Below, piece by piece: positions 1-5,120 of a stretch of 5,120 bases of DNA (the first letter of the stretch is position 1; every line of letters starts with the position of its first letter). Made by a program: the position numbers and the translations under genes. The notes under the pieces were generated by a model. It was not told the DNA's origin and did no database searches. It was given only the letters and a program-made list of their open reading frames with translations. The DNA is from Spartobacteria bacterium (lineage in GTDB: Bacteria; Verrucomicrobiota; Verrucomicrobiia; Chthoniobacterales; UBA10450), in assembly GCA_021324035.1 (NCBI GenBank), contig JAJPJU010000274.1:1-5120 (forward strand), read 5' to 3'.

Positions 1-62
1 CGCAGATTGTTTTTAGGGGTCCCTGTTTCCATCTGTGTAAATCTGCGAAATCTGTGGATAAA
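1..62. repeat. Degenerate ATCTGYG repeat cluster downstream of the helicase gene
   Basis: This non-coding stretch holds three imperfect direct copies of a short unit: ATCTGTGTA at 31-39, ATCTGCGAA at 41-49 and ATCTGTGGA at 50-58, at 9-10 bp spacing. The first eight bases (CGCAGATT, 1-8) are the exact reverse complement of AATCTGCG at 40-47, so the block can also fold on itself across about 30 bases. It lies just past the helicase stop codon, and the window edge cuts the left side, so the full element may be longer. No U-tract follows a strong stem on the minus strand, so I do not call it a Rho-independent terminator. From memory, arrays of this style are dispersed between genes in several soil bacteria; that is not checked here. 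Confidence 0.55.
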
Positions 63-66
63 TTCT

Positions 67-2067
67 TCAGCTCCGCTGCACCTGCCAGTCTTCGACGAGC
101 TTGTTGGGAATTTCCTTTAGAAAACGGGACGGCCGTTGGAACACATCGCCATAGCCGCCAGTCAGGCGCATATGCGGATAACTCAGATACAACTCGTCCT
201 TCGCTCGAGTGATTGCGACGTAAAACAGGCGCCGTTCTTCTTCGAGATTATTGCGATCATCCATCGACCGGCTGCTTGGAAACATTCCGTCGGTCAGCCA
301 GATCACAAATACGGTGTGGTACTCCAATCCCTTGGCTTGATGTACCGTTGAGAGATTCACAGCCTCGCGGTCGGCGCCCTGATTGGGCGCGGCTTCGGCG
401 TCGACATTGCTGATCAGCGCAAGCTGGGAAAGAAATTCGTTCAGGTCTTTGAATTGCCTCGCGAAAGCCGCGAGTTGATTCAGGTCTTCCTTCCTTAATT
501 CGTAATTCGTGAAATTCACCTTCGCATATTCGTCGTAAATCGCTTCCAGCACGGACGTGATCATTTCCGATGGCGGGTTCGGCTGACCGCCCGGCGCGAT
601 TTCGTCGAGAGTATGAGCGACCTGGCTCCAGTGCTTCTTCGATTTCGCGCTCACGTTCATTGGCAGCAACCGTTCGCTCCAGGAAGTGATCTCGCCCTGG
701 CCATTGAGGGATTTCTCCCACGCGTTCCAAAGATTATCGGCACTGCGATTTCCGATGCCGGGCAACAATTTCGCCATTCGCTTGAACGCAACTTCATCGC
801 GCGGATTGGCCACCAGACGCAGAAATGAAATCACGTCCTTGATGTGGGCCTGTTCGAAAAACCGAACCCCGCTGGTGATTTGATACGGAATCCCGCGCCT
901 CGACAGTTCGAGCTGCAGCTCAAGCGCGTGATAATGAGCGCGATAAAGGACCGCGATCTCGTTCAGATCGACGTTTTCGTCGCGCAATTCCAGGATTCGC
1001 TGGGCCACGAACTGTGCCTGTTCGCTTCCGTCGTTCAGGGCGACGACCGCCGGTCGGACCGAATTCGATTCACGCACCGGCTGCAGGTTTTTCTTGAACT
1101 GCTCGACGTTTGCCGAAATCGCCGAATTCGCGACCTGCAAGATCTCCGGCACGCTCCGGTAATTCATCTCGATCTTAAAAACCTGCGCGTCCGGGTAACG
1201 TTTTGGAAACTCCAGGATGTTTTTGAAGTTCGCGCCGCGCCAGGAGTAAATCGATTGGGCGTCGTCGCCGACCACCATGAGGTTGCGATGCTCCTGGGCG
1301 AGCAGATCGATCAAGTCGGCCTGGATCTTGTTCGTGTCCTGGTATTCGTCGACCAGAATGAATTGAAACTGCCGCCGATAAAACTGCGCGATGCTCGCGT
1401 TTTGCTGCAACATCGTCAGCGTCTTTTGAAGCAGATCGTCGAAATCGATCGAGTTTGTTGCCTTCTTCTTTTTTTCGTAGCGGGCCTGAACGTCTTTGAT
1501 CTTGTCGAGCAACGGAATGAAGTACGGAAACTTTTCCGCCAGCAGTTCTTCCATCGACGTTTCCGTGTTGATCACAAAACTGAAAATTTCCGCGAGCACA
1601 TCGCCCTTGGGGAATCGAATTTCCTTGGGGTCGATTCCCGCGCTTGCGACCACGGCGTTGATCAAATCTTTCTGATCTTCGCGATCCATGATTGTGAAGC
1701 CGCTGTTGTAACCGATCGCGCTGCCGTGACGCCGCAGGATCCGATTTCCCACCGAGTGAAACGTTCCGCCCCAAATTCCGCTGGCATCGATGGGCAGCAC
1801 ATTTGCCACGCGGTCGAGCATTTGGCGCGCAGCCTTGTTGGTAAACGTCAGCAATAAAATGTTTCGCGGGTCGATTCCGTTCTCGAGGAGATAGGCGACG
1901 CGATAAGTCAGCGTCCTGGTTTTTCCAGAGCCGGCGCCGGCAATGATTAACTGGGGACCGGGTGGCGCGGTGACAGCAGCGAGCTGCTGTTCGTTGAGCT
2001 CCGCCGCGTAATCGATGTGGACGGAACCTGGTCTTGCCGGGCGATGAAGCGTGTATTGTCGCGACAC
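67..2067 (-). CDS. UvrD/Rep/PcrA-family ATP-dependent 3'-5' DNA helicase (SF1A)
   Basis: A 666-residue superfamily 1A helicase, expected to unwind DNA 3' to 5' with ATP in repair or replication restart in the cytoplasm. All family motifs are visible in order: Q-motif LNEQQ (24-28), Walker A GAGSGKT (44-50), Ia LLLTFTNKAA (71-80), Walker B VDEYQDT (239-245), III VVGDDAQSIYSWRGA (265-279), IV MNYRS (301-305), V STVHQAKGLEY (573-583) and VI RRLFYVAITRAKDEL (612-626). The 2A/2B regions lie between IV and V. The protein ends soon after PSRFLKEIP (646-654). It is therefore nearer Rep in length (about 670) than PcrA/UvrD (about 720), and it lacks room for their C-terminal RNA-polymerase-binding extension. 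The start is GTG at 2067: an in-frame TAA lies only two codons upstream (2073-2071), and the next start would have to fall within or after the 24-residue leader before the Q-motif. The ATG at 2069 is in another frame. Family assignment is very sure; the choice among Rep, PcrA and UvrD is not, so no symbol is given. Confidence 0.95.
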   Translation of the reverse strand: MSRQYTLHRPARPGSVHIDYAAELNEQQLAAVTAPPGPQLIIAGAGSGKTRTLTYRVAYLLENGIDPRNILLLTFTNKAARQMLDRVANVLPIDASGIWGGTFHSVGNRILRRHGSAIGYNSGFTIMDREDQKDLINAVVASAGIDPKEIRFPKGDVLAEIFSFVINTETSMEELLAEKFPYFIPLLDKIKDVQARYEKKKKATNSIDFDDLLQKTLTMLQQNASIAQFYRRQFQFILVDEYQDTNKIQADLIDLLAQEHRNLMVVGDDAQSIYSWRGANFKNILEFPKRYPDAQVFKIEMNYRSVPEILQVANSAISANVEQFKKNLQPVRESNSVRPAVVALNDGSEQAQFVAQRILELRDENVDLNEIAVLYRAHYHALELQLELSRRGIPYQITSGVRFFEQAHIKDVISFLRLVANPRDEVAFKRMAKLLPGIGNRSADNLWNAWEKSLNGQGEITSWSERLLPMNVSAKSKKHWSQVAHTLDEIAPGGQPNPPSEMITSVLEAIYDEYAKVNFTNYELRKEDLNQLAAFARQFKDLNEFLSQLALISNVDAEAAPNQGADREAVNLSTVHQAKGLEYHTVFVIWLTDGMFPSSRSMDDRNNLEEERRLFYVAITRAKDELYLSYPHMRLTGGYGDVFQRPSRFLKEIPNKLVEDWQVQRS

Positions 2068-2070
2068 ATT

Positions 2071-2076
2071 TTACCT
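2071..2076 (-). promoter_or_regulatory. Probable ribosome binding site of the helicase gene
   Basis: Read on the minus strand, AGGTAA precedes the GTG start at 2067. The AGGT core (2076-2073) sits 5 nt from the start codon, which is workable though short and weak. It lies only 3 nt from the 3' base of the hairpin at 2080-2099. It supports the GTG start over the out-of-frame ATG at 2069. Confidence 0.35.
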
Positions 2077-2079
2077 GTA

Positions 2080-2099
2080 GCCCCGAAAGCGTTCGGGGC
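2080..2099. repeat. Perfect 8-bp stem, 4-nt loop hairpin in the pbpC-helicase gap
   Basis: GCCCCGAA (2080-2087) and TTCGGGGC (2092-2099) are exact reverse complements separated by AGCG. The hairpin takes up nearly half of the 44-bp gap between the pbpC stop codon and the helicase start. In the minus-strand transcript it is followed by TACAGGTAAAAT, not by a run of U, so it does not look like a standard intrinsic terminator. It could be a REP-like repeat, an RNA stability element protecting the upstream message, or a structure that limits ribosome access to the helicase start. The sequence does not decide among these. Confidence 0.6.
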
Positions 2100-2111
2100 A
2101 ATCGCGGGCGC

Positions 2112-4526
2112 TTAATGCACGATCACATTGCAGGAACTGAAACGACCGTGGTCGTCGAGGGCGATCAATTGATAACTGCCACGCGAGGATTTCCAGCTGA
2201 ACATATCGGCTGCCTGCGATTTTCCGATGAAACTCCGGTTGGCGAACCAGTAAATCTCGCGCACATCGGCGTCGGCCTTCGCTCGGAGCGGAATTTCTCC
2301 GGACGTATCGAGAAGGGACGCGTTGCCTTCGGCTGGAGAAATAATTTTCGGTGGATTGCCGCTGCGCGCGGTTAACTCGGTTTCGGTTCCAGGAAGAAAT
2401 GGCGGCGGCGAACGCCGGGGCAGTCCGGCGCGTTCGAATAGTTTCAGCAAATCGCTCGGCCAGAACTCGTAAACTTCGCGCCGGAGAAGTCGCGTTCCAT
2501 CATCGACGGGCACGCGCAAGCCCGTTGCGACATCAATCAGAACTTCCTGGTGCACGTCGCACGTTTTAATCGGCGAGATTCCGGGGATGAACCATCCCTC
2601 AATGCGATGCGTGCAATTTTTACCAGGCAAATCGCCGGATACGGCGCAGAATTCCACCCGCTTCAAATTCGCGTTCGGCGGTGGACGATGCGCTTCGACA
2701 GGCTCCGGCCAGCTCGCTCGAAGAGCATCGATCATTTGAAACAAAAGTGGCGCGGCAGCCGCGCGACCGACGAACGCCGGGTTTGGTTTGCCGTCGAAAT
2801 TTCCGATCCAAACCGCGAGGACGTAATGACTAAAGACAGCGACCGACCAGGCATCGTGAAAACCGTGAGACGTTCCAGTTTTCCAAAACACCGGCGCAAC
2901 ATTGCTAGAATCGACGTACCCGATTTCCGGGCGCGGCACATTTAACATTTCCAGGGCAAGGAACGCCGCTTCCGGGGTGAGCACGCGACGACCGTAGGTC
3001 TGGATCGGATCAGACTTTTTCCGGCGAAGCGGACGCAGCTCCCCATTGTCAGCGAGCGCGGCATAGAGCCGGACCAAATCCTCCATTTTGATTTCCGCGC
3101 CGCCGAGAGGAAGAGCCAGACCGTAGAGCGGCTCCGAACGCGGCAACGCAACTCCGGCGCCGCGAAGAAATTCGTAGAGCGTTGGATTCGCCAGCTGGGA
3201 CGCCAGTTCAACCGCCGGAAGGTTTCGGCTGCGAGCCAAAGCATCGCATGCCCGAATCGGTCCGAGAAAATCGCGATCGAAATTTTCGGGATTGTAATCG
3301 CCAAAACTGCGCGGCGCGTCGGCGAGAATCGACAACGGGTGAATCAGGCCCTGGTCCATTGCCAGGGCGTAAACGAACGGCTTCAGGGTCGAGCCGGGCG
3401 AACGCGGACTGCGAGTTCCGTCGACTTGGCCTTCGATCTGCGCATTGAAAAAGTCGGCGGACCCGACCTGCGCCAGCACATCCATGTTCCGGACATCAAC
3501 CAGCATGGCCGCCGCATTTTGAAATCCGCGGTTACGATTTGCCCGGATGTAATCGGCGATCCGGCGTTCGAGCAGTTGCTGTTTCTCCAAATCCAATGTT
3601 GTTGCGACGAGTGCGGCACGGACGCAACGCTCCGATGCCAGTCCGGCCCGGACCGTCCGGTCGGCGCAGCGCCCCGACCCTTCCATTTCGAGAACTTGTT
3701 GAACGAAATGTGGGGCGAAAAAGGTTCGCTCGGTCTGCGCCCGCGCCCTGAATTCCCGGACCGGCGATTTGTCATCAACGCTTGTGCGATCATACCAATT
3801 TCCCTGCGCCACATTGAGCGAGCGGTTGTCGCGGTCTGCATGCAACGCGCGCCGGGTCGGACTTTGGGGAATAACACTGAGCGAAACTGATTCCGGCCGC
3901 GTCAAATGCGCCGGAGCTTTTCCAAAATAGATCTGACTGGCCGCGCCGATGCCTTCAATGTTGCGGCCGTAAGGCGCGAGATTCAGATACGCCTCCAGAA
4001 TTTCGGCTTTTGAATAGTGCCGTTCCAATTCCAATGCCCGCACGATTTGGCGCAGTTTTCCGAATGGCGTTCGCGTTTGCAGATGAAACCTCAAACGCGC
4101 CACTTGCATGGTAATGGTGGAAGCGCCGGTACGCGGGCCGCCGCGAACGAGTCCAAATCCTGATCGAGCGAGCGCGAACGGGTTAACGCCAGGGTGCCGC
4201 GCGAAGTACTTGTCCTCGTATTGCAGAGTGGCATCGACGAGTTCCGGCGCAATCTCCGGAAGAGGCGTCCAAATTCGGAATTTCTGGTCGGACGTTAATG
4301 TGACGCGCAGCAATTCGCCGTTGCGGTCCCGGATGCTTTGCGAGAACGAAATACCGTCGAGCAGCGGCGGCTTTGGCAAAAAGAGCCAGATCGCGATGAT
4401 AACCGCACTGAAGAAAATCAAAAAATTGCGGATTACGGAACGCGGATTTCGGAGAGTTAACCGCTGCAAGCGTTGCAGCGACTTCTTTCCGCACTCCGCA
4501 ATCCGAACTCCGCAAGGCTTCTTCAT
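2112..4526 (-). CDS. pbpC: Penicillin-binding protein 1C (bifunctional glycosyltransferase/transpeptidase)
   Basis: An 804-residue class A penicillin-binding protein of the PbpC type, which polymerises and cross-links peptidoglycan in the periplasm. A cytoplasmic tail (1-34) is followed by one membrane anchor (about 35-50). The GT51 glycosyltransferase domain shows YEDKYFARHPGVNP (103-116; catalytic Glu104), GASTITMQ (134-141) and ALELERHYSKAEILEAYLN (164-182). The transpeptidase shows the acylated Ser379 in SPGSTLKP (SxxK), SRN at 433-435 (SxN) and KTGTS at 549-553. Three cysteines (627, 638, 656) lie in the segment leading to the C-terminal PBP1C-specific domain (about 725-804), which is absent from PBP1A/1B and decides the PbpC call. 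Length is close to the usual 770-800. The ATG start overlaps the upstream stop as ATGA. It is the only ATG before the anchor and no Shine-Dalgarno is evident, so translational coupling is likely. Oddities are a tail encoded by a palindromic repeat (4426-4515) and a Cys-containing segment of extra residues near 283-306. Every catalytic motif is intact. Confidence 0.95.
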   Translation of the reverse strand: MKKPCGVRIAECGKKSLQRLQRLTLRNPRSVIRNFLIFFSAVIIAIWLFLPKPPLLDGISFSQSIRDRNGELLRVTLTSDQKFRIWTPLPEIAPELVDATLQYEDKYFARHPGVNPFALARSGFGLVRGGPRTGASTITMQVARLRFHLQTRTPFGKLRQIVRALELERHYSKAEILEAYLNLAPYGRNIEGIGAASQIYFGKAPAHLTRPESVSLSVIPQSPTRRALHADRDNRSLNVAQGNWYDRTSVDDKSPVREFRARAQTERTFFAPHFVQQVLEMEGSGRCADRTVRAGLASERCVRAALVATTLDLEKQQLLERRIADYIRANRNRGFQNAAAMLVDVRNMDVLAQVGSADFFNAQIEGQVDGTRSPRSPGSTLKPFVYALAMDQGLIHPLSILADAPRSFGDYNPENFDRDFLGPIRACDALARSRNLPAVELASQLANPTLYEFLRGAGVALPRSEPLYGLALPLGGAEIKMEDLVRLYAALADNGELRPLRRKKSDPIQTYGRRVLTPEAAFLALEMLNVPRPEIGYVDSSNVAPVFWKTGTSHGFHDAWSVAVFSHYVLAVWIGNFDGKPNPAFVGRAAAAPLLFQMIDALRASWPEPVEAHRPPPNANLKRVEFCAVSGDLPGKNCTHRIEGWFIPGISPIKTCDVHQEVLIDVATGLRVPVDDGTRLLRREVYEFWPSDLLKLFERAGLPRRSPPPFLPGTETELTARSGNPPKIISPAEGNASLLDTSGEIPLRAKADADVREIYWFANRSFIGKSQAADMFSWKSSRGSYQLIALDDHGRFSSCNVIVH
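3609..3680 (-). other. Apparent extra segment in the PbpC inter-domain linker, with overlapping GC-rich palindromes
   Basis: This stretch encodes PbpC residues about 283-306, between APHFVQQVL (end of the linker) and TTLDLEKQ (start of the transpeptidase region). In the E. coli protein as I recall it, the equivalent interval is much shorter. Here it is Arg/Ala-rich with Cys287 and Cys301. The DNA contains two overlapping palindromes: GTCCGG-C-CCGGAC (3641-3653) and CCGGA-CCG-TCCGG (3648-3660). It stays in frame. It may be a small insertion or ordinary variation of a loop. Confidence 0.35.
4426..4515. repeat. 90-bp imperfect palindrome (REP-like), translated as the PbpC N-terminal tail
   Basis: The outer arms, 4426-4453 and 4488-4515, are each 28 bp and reverse-complementary at 22 of 28 positions. 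Each arm is itself two 12-bp direct copies at 14-bp spacing: GCGGATTACGGA (4428-4439) and GCGGATTTCGGA (4442-4453), then TCCGCACTCCGC (4488-4499) and TCCGAACTCCGC (4502-4513). Each pair matches at 11 of 12. In the centre is a perfect hairpin, CGCTGCAA (4462-4469), loop GCG, TTGCAGCG (4473-4480), concentric with the arms to within half a base. The element is exactly 30 codons long and encodes PbpC residues about 4-34, ending where the membrane anchor begins. No transposase or target duplication is seen. Confidence 0.75.
4523..4526 (-). promoter_or_regulatory. ATGA stop/start overlap coupling the alpha-2-macroglobulin gene to pbpC
   Basis: The TGA ending the upstream gene (4525-4523) shares two bases with the ATG of pbpC (4526-4524). 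The 20 nt before the ATG show no clear purine-rich Shine-Dalgarno, so re-initiation by ribosomes finishing the upstream gene is the likely way pbpC is translated. It also implies the two genes share one transcript. Confidence 0.8.
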
Positions 4527-5120
4527 TCGGTGACCGTGATTTTACCGCCAACTCCGCGGCCTTTGATATTTCGCTCATACATCGATTCCGCGAACACCGG
4601 CGGAACGACGAATTCGCCTCGGTTGGTCGATTTAATCTGGTAATTGATTTCCAGAACGTTTTCGCCCGCCGTTCCGAAAAACAGCGCGCGGTCTTCGCGA
4701 ACATCGACGTAATCGACGCCGTTGATCGATGAAACGCCTGGCTGAAGCGACGAACCGACCACTTCGAAACCGCCGGGCAACAGATCGATCACTGCCACAT
4801 TGGTAAACGTGTCGTCTTTGGTGCTGCGCACTCGGACCCGGACGTTGACCGGCTCGCCAAGTTTTGTTCGCGTAACTGGCTTGCCGTCCTTGTCGAGCAA
4901 TTCACGATAAACCTCCAAACCTTCCGCCATCGTTTTTTCGGGAGCGCGCCGGTCGTACCCGGCTTCGACAACCTGATAAAACGCGCCCGGTCCGGTGATT
5001 GGCGGCGCGCTCTTGAATCGCAAAGCCGTTGCGTCTTTTGAAAATTGCGCGCGCTGCAACAGTTTTGCAGCGTTAACCAGGCTGACTTCGCGCTTGTCGT
5101 TGTGGACTTCGGCGATCGTC
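4523..5120 (-). CDS. Bacterial alpha-2-macroglobulin family protein (YfhM/ECAM-like), C-terminal 198 residues, 5'-truncated by the window
   Basis: The reading frame is open to the right edge, so the start lies outside; only the last 198 residues are visible of a protein usually about 1,500-1,900 long. These proteins are periplasmic, often lipid-anchored, protease traps. They are thought to protect cells whose outer membrane has been breached, with PbpC repairing the wall. Seen here, in fragment numbering: FYQVVEAGY (47-55), a segment around EVYRELLDKDGKPV (69-82), a beta-rich stretch VNVRVRVRS (91-99), IDLLPGGFEVV (111-121), DVREDRALFFG (139-149) and AESMYERNI (177-185) before the stop. LLPGGFEVV, the REDR strand and the AESMYxR ending are what I recognise from the receptor-binding-like C-terminal domain of bacterial alpha-2-macroglobulins. 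The neighbouring pbpC, joined by ATGA, strongly supports the call. The bait region and any CxEQ thioester motif would be upstream, so whether this is a thioester-bearing member cannot be told. No symbol is given because the gene is partial. Confidence 0.88.
   Translation of the reverse strand, partial: TIAEVHNDKREVSLVNAAKLLQRAQFSKDATALRFKSAPPITGPGAFYQVVEAGYDRRAPEKTMAEGLEVYRELLDKDGKPVTRTKLGEPVNVRVRVRSTKDDTFTNVAVIDLLPGGFEVVGSSLQPGVSSINGVDYVDVREDRALFFGTAGENVLEINYQIKSTNRGEFVVPPVFAESMYERNIKGRGVGGKITVTE
5052..5072. repeat. Second CGCTGCAA/TTGCAGCG hairpin, inside the alpha-2-macroglobulin gene
   Basis: CGCTGCAA (5052-5059) and TTGCAGCG (5065-5072) form a perfect 8-bp stem with a 5-nt loop (CAGTT). 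The arms are identical to those at the centre of the palindrome at 4462-4480. GTTAAC (5072-5077) abuts the stem here, and GTTAACC (4455-4461) abuts it there, but on opposite sides. The bases are within an open frame encoding part of LVNAAKLLQRA, so codon constraint could account for part of the match. Confidence 0.4.

Noticed and set aside
53..61. DnaA box as evidence of a replication origin
   Set aside because: One perfect box inside a short repeat, with no AT-rich unwinding region and no dnaA, dnaN or other origin-linked gene in the window.
910..921. Perfect 12-bp palindrome GAGCTGCAGCTC
   Set aside because: It encodes LQLEL in a well-formed part of the helicase, and alternating Leu/Glu/Gln codons readily give this palindrome.
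844..1857. A 337-codon open frame on the plus strand, antisense to the helicase gene
   Set aside because: It lies wholly inside the helicase gene, which has every family motif. Its translation shows no recognisable domain, and long antisense frames are common opposite GC-rich coding sequence.
1973..1990. Hairpin ACAGCAGC-GA-GCTGCTGT near the start of the helicase gene
   Set aside because: It encodes QQLAAV of the Q-motif, where CAG CAG followed by GCT GCT codons make a stem by chance. A role in translation is possible but unsupported.
1175..2101. A 308-codon open frame on the minus strand, in a different frame from the helicase
   Set aside because: Out-of-frame shadow. The peptide is Arg/Ser/Gly-rich with no domain, and the true frame carries Walker A and the other motifs over the same bases.
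3770..3860. Possible double frameshift in the PbpC linker (residues about 223-253 look unlike E. coli)
   Set aside because: The frame stays open, and the typical linker landmarks IPQSPTRR and APHFVQQVL stand on either side in the same frame at normal spacing, so this is sequence divergence and not a break.
3339..3890. A 183-codon plus-strand open frame opposite the PbpC transpeptidase region
   Set aside because: Shadow of an intact pbpC frame with catalytic SxxK, SxN and KTG motifs; no sign of an independent gene.
5057..5059. TTG as a start codon for a separate 178-residue protein
   Set aside because: The frame continues open upstream to the window edge, and the residues match an internal part of the alpha-2-macroglobulin C-terminus, so this TTG is an internal leucine.

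Overview
The window carries three genes, all on the minus strand and tightly packed, so transcription runs from right to left. In that order they are the 3' end of a bacterial alpha-2-macroglobulin gene (5120 to 4523), a complete pbpC-type bifunctional penicillin-binding protein gene (4526 to 2112), and a complete UvrD/Rep-type DNA helicase gene (2067 to 67). The first two overlap by 4 bp (ATGA), and the second and third are 44 bp apart. Positions 1-66 hold no gene, only a degenerate repeat.

The sequence suggests a free-living Gram-negative-type bacterium of moderate GC content. The alpha-2-macroglobulin/PbpC pair is the envelope-defence pair known from Proteobacteria such as E. coli (yfhM-pbpC): a periplasmic protease trap next to a peptidoglycan repair synthase. 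My best guess is a soil Verrucomicrobium. That rests on the repeat style (GCGGATTTCGGA-type arrays, ATCTGTGGATAA-type arrays and a GCCCCGAA/TTCGGGGC hairpin), on the N-terminus of the helicase, and on memory, with no database check. Confidence is moderate to low.

The least ordinary structure is a 90-bp, nearly perfectly centred palindrome at 4426-4515. Its 28-bp arms match at 22 of 28 positions around a perfect 8-bp hairpin. It lies inside the start of pbpC, is exactly 30 codons long, and encodes almost the whole cytoplasmic tail ahead of the transmembrane anchor. It looks like a REP-like repeat that has become protein-coding. A second hairpin with the same 8-bp arms lies in the alpha-2-macroglobulin gene. 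A third perfect hairpin fills the pbpC-helicase gap, right next to the probable ribosome binding site of the helicase.

I found no CRISPR array, RNA gene, insertion sequence, phage gene or new multigene system. The novelty here is in the repeats and how they meet the coding sequence.
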